A stretch of 64,000 bases of DNA. It comes from Clavelina lepadiformis. Taxonomy: Eukaryota; Chordata; Ascidiacea; Aplousobranchia; Clavelinidae. The notes beneath the pieces were generated by a model, which did no database searches, had not been told where the DNA came from, and saw only the letters and a list, made by a program, of their open reading frames with translations. The stretch lies in the NCBI RefSeq assembly GCF_947623445.1, contig NC_135243.1:8124501-8188500 (forward strand). The letters run 5' to 3'. A program made the translations under genes and the position numbers. This document shows positions 35,201-52,037 of the stretch, in pieces (position 1 is the first letter of the stretch; each line of letters opens with the position of its first letter).

Positions 35201-38200
35201 TTTCACCATCCAAATACAATCCTGATTGGCAAGTACATTTCTGTTTACATTCAAGTGTACAGATCATCAAGATATCTCGTTCATCACATCTACGGTCGCA
35301 TCCAGCACACTCGCTATACACTTGATTTTCAGGACAGACTGAAGATAAAGTAAAAGTTATTTTTGGATGTAAATGGAAATATTTTTTACATTTTCGTTCA
35401 TCTTTCTTGTAATTGTTTTTCAAAAAAATCTATAGAAAATTTCCACCCATGCCAAAGCATTCTATGATTGCTAAATATGATTAAAATAACTTTAAAATAG
35501 AATAAAAGTTTTTTGTGTTTTAGAAATCTTTACCTGGTGTCGCCTCAGGACACTCATCTTGGAGAATGCAAACACCTTCATCGTTTCTGACAAAACCTTC
35601 CAGACAAGCGCATCTTTTGTTGCAAGATTCTTGCAAACTGCAGAGTTTTTGGGGCTCGTCGCAAGTGGGGTCACATGGTGGCGCGCATGAGCTGTATACT
35701 TCGTTCAAACTTGTGTTGCAAACTGAAATCCACAAGATAAAGGTTAAGCGCGAATTAGTGTTAGACGCTATCGAAGAAAGTAAAAACGAAAACATAGAAA
35801 TACAAAAAATACAACTTAATAAGAAATCGTTATGAGACTTTACATAGTAAGAAAAAAATTCCGGAAAGTTTTCAAACATATTACTACTGATGATGATGAT
35901 GACTACTGTGAAAAGTTTGTCATAAACCATTAAGCTTGTTTGAATACCTGGAGGACATTGATCTTTTTCAACGCATCTTTCACCATCCAAATACAATCCT
36001 GGTTGGCAAGTACACTTTTGTTTACAATCAAGTGTACAAATTCTCATAATGTCTCGTTCATCACATCTACGGTCGCATCCAGCACACTCGCTATACACTT
36101 GATTTTCAGGACAGACTGAAGAAAAGATGACAGTCAGTTTTGCGTGTAACAAGCTAACGTTTAAAAACATAAGCTGATTGATTTGTGTTATTTATCGTTT
36201 ATGTCGCTAATCCACAGTCTGTACGGTGAGAGGTAGAATGTCCCGCAAATGGTTGAGCACTGAAGTAGCCCGCTTATGTATGATCTGCCAACATACCAGC
36301 CTAAAGATTTACGCGGAGATATACGGACGAAGCTTAATGCTTTTGTGAACTTAGCGTTTGTTTTGATAACAGACACTTCTGTGTTTATTGTTTTCTTTTA
36401 AACACGAACTGCGTAAAGCAGGGAGTGATAAACTACTTTGTTATTAAGTGGATTTTTACGTGTCATTAAGGAGTTAAAAGGCGATAAATGTGAAGTAGAC
36501 CTTTTCTCTTGAGCTGTATATAATAGATGGCTAAATAAAGCTTGGTTTTTTTAGGAAAGATGCTTCACTTAACTTTATGCCTCCGGGGTGTACAGCTTTA
36601 AAGATCACAGTCTGGGTAATAACCTCTATCAACTATATCGAAGTATTTTTAGCTGCAACTTCTTCTTCAATTTCAAAATCTGCTTATACTTACGGTAATA
36701 GTTCTCAGAAATCTATGGAACTTTACACCCACATAAATGTTATACTTTGATTTTTGCGTATACAACTCACCGAAAAATATTTTATAAAAATTTTAATTCA
36801 CTTGACTTCTTCAGATATCGTCTTTTATCATGGAGTAAATGCGTAGGCAAGCTAGGCCGCTCACATAAAATTTTCAACTGGGATGTTTGTTAAAACGTTT
36901 ATGGAGCATTTGTTTGATTGTTGCATGTGATATTGTTACAAATTAACATATGTTGTAGTTGTGTGGTTTCCTGCCTTTACAATATTTTGTTTTTGTTTGT
37001 TGATTATGTCAACTAGCAAGATATTAATTAATATAAAAAAATCAGACAGTTCTACTGTCATACCTGGTACAGTTGGTTCTGGCGCTGGACACTGTTCAAC
37101 TTCAACGCAAACGCCTTCATCGTTTCTGACGTATCCATCGGCGCATGCGCATCGCTTGTTGCAAGATTCTTGCAGACTACAGAGTTTCTGTGGCTCGTCA
37201 CATGTGGCGTCACAAGGTGGCGCGCATTCCCTGTACTCTTCGTTCAACGTTTGGTCGCAAACTGTCACGAGGTAATATGCGTCAAATTAATTGGAATGAC
37301 CATTTGGTCACATGCATGCAGAAACACGTAAAGTAAAAGAGTTTTTTTTATATACCAAATTACGCTAGATTAAGTCGATATAATGATTGCAAAGTGCGAC
37401 TTTATCGCCCATAGCTTTCAAGCAGTATCGTATAAAAGGATGAGTATGATATATACTGTACTAAAAACATGTTAGAGGCACATATCATACTTGCTTCCGA
37501 CATTTATCCATTAAATTAAACGTATAAGTATATATGCGCTAGCAGGTCAATTACTATGGATCTTACTTGGAGGACAATTTTCTTCGTAGACGCAAACACC
37601 GCCATTGTCAACCATTCCAGATGGGCATGTACATCCTTGCCGACAAAGAGTGATACAAGCTATAGGTTGGTTAAGGTTACTGCAAGTCGTAGGGCAGTAG
37701 CTGGCACAGTTGCTGTAAATTTGGTTCCCTGGGCATTCTGAAATGAAGTGAAAAGTTGATTAATCCGTTTTATAACAGGAAAAGTTATTCCCATGTTCAG
37801 TATTGATGTTCGTAAGCGTACACTATCTAGAATTTTGTGCCATATTTCGGTCAGGCGAAGGAAAGTGAATGAAATATAGACCTTTGCATGTTACGGCAGA
37901 GAAAAATACTTCTCGTTGGGTTTATGACTTCTTCGTTTATATCGGGTTACAGCAATCATCGGATTTCCTGTTGCACATTTCTTTTTAATTTGAGCTGAAA
38001 GCTTTGTATTAACCTTTAATGTCGGTTTTCGAATTTGAGTTGTCGTAGATCCGAGCATACAAAATTTTGCTTTTAATTTTTAGAAAACTTTTAAGTTTAA
38101 TTTATTTTCTGCAAAGGTTTTCAACAAAATTCGTTTCACAATACAGAAGAGTCGTTTGTATATTTGCATACATTTGATAACCTAACCAAGGCACAAACCT

Positions 38201-40336
38201 CAATGTTTTTATTTACTGTATAATACCAAAGTAAATTTACATGATCAATGAATATACCAGTCATACCTGGTACAGTTGGTTCTGGCGCTGGACACTGTTT
38301 AACTTCAACGCAAACGCCTTCATCGTTTCTGACGTATCCATCGGCGCATGCGCATCGCTTGTTGCAAGATTCTTGCAGACTACAGAGTTTTTTAGGGTCG
38401 TCACATGTGGCGTCACAAGGTGGCGCGCATTCCCTGTACACTTCATTTAAAGTATCGTTGCAGGCTGTAAAAAGAATTTTAAATTAATGAAATTAATTGT
38501 TTCGTTACTTTCTGTACAAGCAGAGATTGGTAATCCTATTAATACTCTTTTCTCTCCTTTTCTCCCTGCGTTATACGCTAATTTGAACTCAGTACCAACT
38601 ACCAAGTAGCCTACGTATAATTATCACAATTATCTTTTAAACACAAAAATTATAAGTAACTGTAGTATCTTCATATTCTGATATGATGTTTGTGTTACAT
38701 ATAGCTTCAACATTGTGCTCAATGCAATGCTTCACAATGCTTAATGCAAAGCTTCGCAATGCTTAATGCAATGCTTCACAATGCTTAATGCATTGTAATG
38801 AATACAGTAATTTAGTGTATACTGTATCAGTAATTTAATAACTGTCTTACTTGGCGGGCACTCTTCTTCGCTGACGCAAACACCATTTTTGTCGACAGTT
38901 CCAGATGGACAAGTACATCCTTGACGACAGGCAGCGATACAGATTCTCGGTTTATTTCGGTTTTCGCACGTGTTAGGGCAGTAGCTGGCACAGTTGCTGT
39001 AAATTTCAGTCAACTCACATTCTAAAATAAAGGAAAAGAGTCACTATTTCTGTTTTTTCCATCATAATATTTCGGTTAGACAAAGTTGTGTTGCCTGTAG
39101 GAAAAACTGTTTTCTGTGTATTTGAAAATATTTAGTAGCCTACACAATACGTTTACGTAAAAACAGTCACCTGTCGAAATCAACAATAGTCAAGTGTTGT
39201 TTTTGGGTTCAGATAAACCACATGTATTGAAGCGGAATACTTGACGCTATACGTAACGAGAAACGTGTTTGGATTTATTTTGACATGTTGTGGTAAGTGA
39301 CGTCGAAAAATTAGACATACAGCCACTGCTTTATGTTTTGCGATGACTCTTGGTGCTAATTAGTGAAAAAGGTGGCAATTATCAGACAACTTTTAACTTT
39401 ACAAAATTTTTAAAAGGAGCAAATCTATACATATCTATAATTATTATAGTTACGGGAATAAGTAAAACGTTTCAAGAGAAAACGCAGTGTGCACAAAGTT
39501 TGTGGGGCTCTTAATTTTCACTTTGATGAAAACGTCGCGACATTTTTAAGTAATTTCACGAAGTTGAAATCTTCAGATAAGCGCTGGGTACATATCACCA
39601 TTCAAGTGACGTTTTCAATAAACAACATTGCGCATGTTGTGAGCCAATATCTAACGGAAGTTAGCTTGGAGAATTTTGATTATAATTTACCGCAACTCAA
39701 ATATCGTGCAAAGTTTTTCTCAGTTAAGCGACATAAGGTATAGTACGTTAAATTTTATCTTGGTATTCTTCGCTCAATGTGTAATGTTAATTGTCCAAGA
39801 AATTAACACCCAATGGAAGATTTTTGTGACAATTCTAAACAATGACAAGGTAATATCAACTCACCTAAAACAGATTTTCTGCAGTCCACCGTTTTCCTTG
39901 CGTGTGGCACATAACTGTGCGGCTGCCCAGTTCTGCTTGATACACACCAGCAGTTGCCAAACGCGTCACATTGTTCGTAGGCATACCAGCGAAAATAGAC
40001 ACACGTAGGTTTCCATGTTCCAAAATTTCGATTAAGACGTTCAAGCCAACAGTTAAGCGTACTCGGTACCGGTGGAGTGAAACCTGAAGTATAGATTTGT
40101 CCAGTTATCGAAAAAACTTGATTTAATCAGATATATGCGCGACTCTCAAACATCTTTAGATCTGTGTAGACGCCCAATTTAACATGCAAGATATTTTGTG
40201 TATATGTGTTTTATCTTATACACGTTTAACACACAGCACATTACCACCGTATTCAGTAAAACCCACACTTACTTGATTGAGCGGTGGTTATTGCAGCTAA
40301 GACCGCAACCAACAAGCAAAATCCAAGCAACCTCAT
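32216..40336 (-). CDS. Secreted multidomain thyroglobulin type-1 / TIL-domain protein
   Basis: Seventeen exons: 40336-40273, 40083-39865, 39021-38851, 38464-38267, 37737-37567, 37261-37064, 36115-35948, 35722-35534, 35338-35171, 35014-34826, 34651-34466, 34100-33930, 33794-33606, 33357-33151, 32992-32780, 32672-32451, 32250-32216; 2958 nt, 985 aa plus stop. The signal peptide is MRLLGFCLLVAVLAAITTA. One domain per exon follows: Tg1 (22-94), eight TIL domains (95-578), Tg1 (579-640), TIL (641-697), Tg1 (698-760), two TIL (761-900), Tg1 (901-974). Tg1 domains show the CWCV/CFCV core; TIL domains have about ten cysteines each. Every internal boundary is phase 1-1, so exons can be duplicated freely. 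Both domain types occur in protease inhibitors, but also in mucins and matrix proteins, so a protease-inhibitor or barrier role is inference. The last exon is short; reading through the exon-16 donor would instead end the protein four codons later. Confidence 0.9.
38719..38796. repeat. 22-bp minisatellite in an intron of the Tg1/TIL gene
   Basis: About 3.5 copies of a 22-bp unit containing CAATGCTTAATGCAATGC, with a few substitutions, in the intron between exons 3 and 4. Confidence 0.85.
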
Positions 40337-40440
40337 ATTTTTGGTGAAAATTTTTTGGCGACGATTCTTTCAATTCTTTTTTGAGGGAACTCAGGATACA
40401 ATTTTCTAGCGTAACTGCAGCGTTTAATGCAAATAACGCT

Positions 40441-40450
40441 CTTATATAAC
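40441..40450 (-). promoter_or_regulatory. TATA box of the Tg1/TIL gene
   Basis: The gene strand reads GTTATATAAG about 105 bases before the start codon, a strong TATA match at a plausible distance for a short 5' UTR. Confidence 0.6.
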
Positions 40451-42575
40451 TTCAGGTCAAAGCTCAAACACTCTGTGATCTGTCTACTCGAAAGGCAAGC
40501 TATTTATGCAGAGTTTGAAACCGCGGCCGGAACGTAAAAGCTTGCGGCCTAAAAAGGCTTCAGAACTGTGATGACGTCACATTTTCAGAAGGCCTAAAGC
40601 CAACTTAATATTATGGTTATATGACGCAGTGAAATGGATATTCAAAAACTGTAATAAAACGCCCGAGTTTTGTTTTAATGCACCAGAATTGTTTCACAAG
40701 TCTGACGTTTGATAGAAATGTGCAAAATATTACGTGTGCACGAAGCAGGAAGTTCTGAATCAGTGTATGGGTTTGTTTCCTGAATTCTTCTAAGTCATGA
40801 ATACATATACAACTACTTCGAGTAATTTTGTTCCCATTCCTTACCTCAACATTTTAAATGACATGACATATAGAGGACAGCCAGATATGGTGACTAATCA
40901 ATAATCATCTTTTAAAACTAAAACATGGTTGTATACACGTAAAAACAGCTTTGTATGGACGACAGAAAAAGATAGCACGGAAAATAAACCGCATTTTAAG
41001 CAAATTATTATGTTTTGCAAAGCCATTTCCAATGAAAGGCAATTGACAAACAATTCTGTTGTATTAACTTCGCTGTTTTCACTTCAGCGTCCTCACCAAT
41101 GCACACTTCACTGCTTCGCATGACGTCACTCAACAATGCGTCACCGAGGTCGTTAACCCTGCGGCCAGCCCAAATTTATTTCAGAAATAGTACGCTCCCT
41201 TTGAATATTTTGAGTAATCCTTGAATACGAAGAATTTGTTTCTCCACTCTTGTTTACTGAACTTAAGGCTACTGGGAACGCGGTGGTGTACGTGCAATGG
41301 TAACCGATTATTTGAAAGCTAAATTTAGACAAATCGGAAAATATCGGAAAGTTTTTATGATGAGAAATTTCAACCACAGACTTAAATAAGATTAAGACGA
41401 GCGGGTAGGTAGAAATTATTCTTTAACTAATTAATCATTAACTCGTACACTGCAAAACTTTCTTTAATGAAATAAACAAAAACCTTACAAATTGGTTTTA
41501 TGGAATCTCCGTTCGATTTGAAATTTCATGACGCTATCAAACAAGCAACGAGCTAAACAAAACAACAGACTTCGTCCAAAATATACTCCTTTGTCAAAGG
41601 AATAATAAGACCAGATCTATTTTGCCATTCTCATTTTAAAATCATTGCTCTCCAACAAAATTACACCGTTTTATGTTCACCCTTTATAGTTTATATGGAA
41701 ACTTCTCAGCAACACTAACCAAAACTTTCCCAAGCTTTAACTAACTTACTGTTACTTATTAATGATTGAAGATTTGTTGCCCACAAATGACCTAGTATCC
41801 AGCCACAGCGTCATATGCTCCTATTTTACGAAAACAAACTAGAAACTATGCTGAATGAAATTTCATTAGAGTTAGTGTAAAACGGCAAATGATGACATAA
41901 ATTCAATAACATGTTCTTGAAATTTACTTTAACCAAAATCATTTTTCTACCAATTAGTCGGTTGAAAAAATTGACGTTTGGTAAAGATTAAGCATACTAA
42001 GGATAAACTATACCGCCAAGAATGTTGTGAAACAGGTTACGCCATAATTTTTTCATAACTTCTGGTTAAAACTTGCTGCGATTAGCGATAAATTCATCGA
42101 AAGTGACAAAAAGGTTAAAGATTAGCTAAAACTTCTTATTTAGTAACACAACAGTGACAGTACGTATCGTGTTTATTTTATGAATTGCCAAATATCGGCA
42201 AGCACAAAACAATGTGTCTCTTTGAAATCCACTTCTTCCGCGAAATGAACATTTCCTGACGTAATTTAAAAAACGAATCGGATATATCGGCTATGAGGTC
42301 TCGCCTTTTTAACTTATTACGTCAGAATGATTGTCTAGGACATTAAGGTCACAACGCGAATTTTTTGTAGTTGCAATTAGAATTATTTTAAAGAAAATTT
42401 GTAAATTCAGAAACTTAGCTCCAAAAGGGGATAAACTTAACAATATTGCAGTCAATGAATCCGTGGCGATAACAAAATAAAACATCTAACAAAAAAGCAG
42501 CACAGCCGTTGTGCTTTATACATATTATTGTTACCTAACTTCTTATTTGCTTTTTGCTAACTTCTTATCTTTTTT
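40451..42575. other. Intergenic stretch upstream of the Tg1/TIL gene
   Basis: No recognisable exon, RNA gene or repeat. Short open frames are unsupported. Confidence 0.5.
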
Positions 42576-42890
42576 TTATTTGAAATAATCCTCTGTGATG
42601 AAATAGCCGTCTGTGATGAAATAGCCGTCTGTGGTGAAATAGCCGTCTGTGATGAAATCGTCCTTTGTGGTGGAGTAGATGTTTGTGGTGAAATCTTTCT
42701 CAGTGCTGGGTGAGTTAGCGTCTGTTGTAGAATCACCTACTGTGGTAGGCTGGGTAACGACCGGGGGTGAGTAGAAATAAGTAATAAGGGCTACGTTAGA
42801 TGGGTCAACCCTGTTTCCGCTCTCATCGATTGCCAAAAGCGCAAAACTTAACGTAATATAATTTGTGGTAATGGCAACGTTAGTTGTAAT
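42576..42890 (-). CDS. Orphan terminal exon resembling a CLCA-type C-terminus, with hexapeptide repeats
   Basis: A 105-codon open frame begins after an acceptor-like TAG (42893-42891) and ends in a stop overlapping AATAAA. The first half contains SFALLAIDESGNRVDPSNVA, resembling the C-terminal fibronectin-III-like region of calcium-activated chloride channel regulators, where a conserved [AV]xD...SN[IV]A pattern recurs. It then becomes Thr/Ser-rich and ends in three or more copies of DGYF[IT]T. I found no further CLCA exons upstream, so this is either the last exon of a gene with very distant exons or a stranded fragment. The family match is from memory on a short stretch; a cadherin-like or other beta-sandwich tail is the main alternative. 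Confidence 0.4.
   Translation of the reverse strand: MTTNVAITTNYITLSFALLAIDESGNRVDPSNVALITYFYSPPVVTQPTTVGDSTTDANSPSTEKDFTTNIYSTTKDDFITDGYFTTDGYFITDGYFITEDYFK
42593..42661. repeat. 18-bp coding minisatellite
   Basis: Units of CTGTGATGAAATAGCCGT: three full copies and a shorter diverged fourth. Unit length is a multiple of three, so on the minus strand it encodes the repeated DGYF[IT]T hexapeptide without breaking frame. Confidence 0.85.
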
Positions 42891-45203
42891 CTAACTTCTT
42901 AAACTTCATAACCTAACTTCTTATTTGCATTTACAAACTGTGCGCACGCCACCTATTGGTAGGGTTTAAATTGGTTTTAACTCTAAATAACTAACGACAT
43001 AACTGTACAAGTAAATTATAACTCTTTCTTGGGGTGATCAAAAGACGTGCATTGGTCATAAGGATACCCATCTCATTGTAACTTACAAACTAAATGTCGA
43101 AGAGCAAATGTTTTGTAATTAAGATATTATGTAATTTTTCAGATAAATTTTCGCTTTTAGTGAAAATTATTTTGAAATCATTTTATAGCCTATGTGGCTA
43201 GTCCAACAAAGACCAATATGAAAAATATTTTTTAACATTTCTCAAAACGTTTGTATCTTCGATGTATTTTTTACGAAATTACTTGGTTTTTCGAGATTTA
43301 AAAAAAATAAAACAAAAATATTTACATGTTAAAATGTTTTCTATAACAATTACGGTAGGCCTATTCACCTGAAGTACTTAAGAGCATTGTTGCCATAGTT
43401 TTGCATTTATGATTTTTCCCAAGTTCTCCGGCTATTTGAACGCTCTGCACCATCGAGCTGCCAAACACGGAAATCAAGTCTATTTGAGACTAGGGAAGAT
43501 GATTAGCAAAGGGGTAAAAAACCAAACCTGACGTAATTTTCAATTGCAGTTATAGGGAAAAAAGTCTTGTTGTTAAATCCGTGAAATAGGACCAACCTGT
43601 ATTGTTGACTGACAATTTAATCAGCAGGGGTCCTTGAAAGAATTGTTGTGCGAATTAGTAGGCCTATTATTAGTGATGTATTCTCAAACGCTGTACTATA
43701 ATATCTGACCTCAGTTTATTGCGCATTCTTTATTTGTATTACATCCGGCATTCCGGGTTACGTAAATCCGACTCCCAGTTCCAAGTAGCCTTTAGTAAGC
43801 AGTGTACGTTACGTTTTTTTTCAGAACAAAAATTGAAAAAGTGAAAGCAGACACGTACAGCTACAAAGACTACTCAGCACAACTCTATGTTGGTGGCTTT
43901 TCCAAAATGGAAATAACAAAATATAAAACCAGCAACCATAAACCGGTGAATTGTGAGCACGTAAGACCTGTGTATTTGTGTGATCTTTAGGTTCGAACCT
44001 TTGACAAAAACCAAGTTATGCAGTAGAAGTACAGTTTTCATGATGAAATTTATTTTTAAACCTGTCGGAGCTACGACGATCACAACTAACAGATGCAGCG
44101 GAGAACATTTGCAAAATCAATAAAACGTCAAGATTTCTGAAAACAGCAATGTAAAATGCCATGCACTTCAAACATTTTGAGTGGAAATGAAAAGACATTA
44201 CTTGATCTTGGGCAAATGACGAATCGACAGAAATTAGTTTTACATTTATAGAAAGATACAAACGTTTAATGAACCTTGAAGTTACAGTTTGCATTTGTAT
44301 TTGCTTTAAACGTTTCACTTTTTTCCGACAAAACTGGTGAGCTATACCAAGTACGACTCTTTAAGAACTTTATTTAGAAAATTTGTACAACAGGCTAAGT
44401 GTAGACAACTTTTGTCTTTAACCTTAATGTCTTTAAACCACAAGGTAACACCGGAAGCGAACACCAGTCTCAGGCTTGAAACACATCTACGCACACCACA
44501 TGTTTAGGCATTTTTTGGGACACTTGTCCACAATTTTCCGCGCGATATTTTTTCTAGGGATGTTTTTTGAATTTGTGTCGTCCGAACTGTGAGCTTTTTG
44601 TAACAAAAAAAATGATAAACATTTAGATTTTGTGGCTTACAAAGTTGGAACTTAAAATTTGAATATCGAAAGATTCGCATGAATCACTTACGCCATCTAA
44701 CGGGCGTAAAAACTAAATAGGAAACGACAATAAATTACTTGAAGACAACACGAAAGACGAGACAGAGAATTCCTTAGGAGAGCACGAATCAAGTGCAATT
44801 AGACGACAGGCCATAAATTAAACAACAAGCATGACCAAAGCTACAGCCAACAATTCCCTAATAAAATTACACTGTTTCGATATTATAACTATGTTGGATT
44901 ACCGAGTTTAACAGGTAGCAAGATAAGGCAGAAAACTGGTTCTAAATTCGCGTTTTAATCAAACAATTATGTTGTCGAACATGCAATAGATGCAAACGGT
45001 AAATGACAAATGATAACTAAACCTAAAAAAGAACGTTGCAGCAAAAATTGATTACCACGTCAGGTGACGTCACACAGATCATTGGAGGTAAAATTACGGT
45101 CATAAGAGAAAGAAAGATTGATGAAAAATTAATAGGTTCTCGGACTACGATGCTTCTAAGAAAAGGATTGAAATGTTCTTGATGCCGGCCGCAGGATAAA
45201 GAT
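42891..45203. other. Intergenic region between the orphan exon and GPT
   Basis: Contains one exon-like frame at 43825-43960 (plus strand), annotated separately. Otherwise no supportable gene; the end near 45203 should hold the GPT 3' UTR. Confidence 0.45.
43825..43960 (+). CDS. Unrecognised exon-like open frame
   Basis: An eight-T run and CAG acceptor precede one base plus 45 open codons, ending at a good donor (GTAAGA at 43961). The peptide is Lys-rich and contains AQLYVGGFSKMEI and NHKPVNCEH; I do not recognise it. No partner exon with matching phase was found nearby. It may belong to a gene with long introns, be a stranded exon, or be chance. Confidence 0.3.
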
Positions 45204-50841
<5,638 letters not shown>

Positions 50842-51070
50842 GCTTAAATTTGTTATTTACAAATCATATTTTACAAACAAACTTTATCAAACTTCTGAGG
50901 CAAAATTAGCCTAATTAAAAAACTCTAAAACATATTAATGAGTTTCTTTTACATTTGCACTCTATTCACACACTTTTATGAATACAAATCCTGAATGAGA
51001 AGGAGTTTTGTGGTAATTGAAAAGAAATTATGATGTAATAATAATTCTTCAATATACAATCTTGATATGG
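50842..51070. other. 5' flank of GPT
   Basis: Presumed promoter region. No TATA box or other motif stands out. Confidence 0.35.
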
Positions 51071-51408
51071 TAGGGTTACCATGTTGGATAATGCACTAAC
51101 CCTGACAAATTTACCTCAGTTGCATTGACTAACTTTAGAATATTACCATAGTACATTGCCGACATTGCTTTTTGTGAAAGAAGGATAAACACTAAACATT
51201 ACAAAAACAGCAAAGAAATGTTGCATTGCAATACAGAAAAAAGTTAGAAAGAGTTGGAAAAAAGGTGGCAACCTAGAAAAACTTGGATTAAAATACCATT
51301 TAAAAAAATTCCGGACTTTTAAGCACATTTTAGCATTTCTCCCTGACGCAGATTTCAAGACTAAATTCCCTGACATGTCAGGGAAAATCCTGACGTATGG
51401 CAACCCTA
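51071..51408. mobile_element. Non-autonomous hAT-type transposon with perfect target duplication
   Basis: Ends TAGGGTTACCAT and ATGGCAACCCTA are inverted repeats with one mismatch. Identical 8-mers TGATATGG flank it at 51063-51070 and 51409-51416. 338 bp, no transposase. Confidence 0.88.
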
Positions 51409-51482
51409 TGATATGGGAGACTGAGAAGCAGAAACGGTAAATAAACGCAAAAAGGAGATTCAAAGTTTGTATAAATTATAAC

Positions 51483-52037
51483 TAGGGCGATTATTTTTTG
51501 ACCTAAAAATTGAAAATTTTGACAAATTTTGACATGAATAACTTTTTTTGACAAATTTTGACGTATGAAGATTTTAAGTAGTTAAATTACGCATCATTGT
51601 ACAAAAGTTAAAATTTATTGTAGTACAGAAGGGCAAAAATTTGAACACAGACCTAGCCTATTCTGAAAAGGGAAATGAGCTAATTACAAATCACTGCCAA
51701 AAAACTGCAACTAAAACACAACAAAAACTGTTCAATACAATTGTCTAAACTAAAGATAGATGAAGTATCTAAAGCAAAACCGAAGCAAGAGCTGATTCAC
51801 AGTAAGTAGACAATGGGCCATTTACAACAGTATAAAGTAGGCTGCAAGGTGTACAATGCAAAATGACAAGTTCACCTACAGTGCAACCTCTATGACACCA
51901 CGACAATGCAGTTTGTAAACAATTTCGACTTGGTAAAAAATTTTGACTTTTTAAACAATTTTGACAATTTTTGACCTAACGCTTTAAATTTGACAAATTT
52001 CTGACTTTTTTTGACATGTCAAAAAATAATCGCTCTA
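51483..52037. mobile_element. Non-autonomous hAT-type transposon with perfect target duplication, 555 bp
   Basis: Ends TAGGGCGATTATTTTTTGAC and, inverted, GTCAAAAAATAATCGCTCTA match over 20 bases with one mismatch. Flanked by ATTATAAC at 51475-51482 and 52038-52045. Many subterminal TTTTGACAAATTT-type motifs lie at both ends, as expected for transposase binding sites. No transposase frame. Confidence 0.92.

Noticed and set aside
43985-44010. AGGTTCGAACC resembling a tRNA T-loop
   Set aside because: No D-arm, anticodon arm or acceptor stem can be folded around it on either strand.
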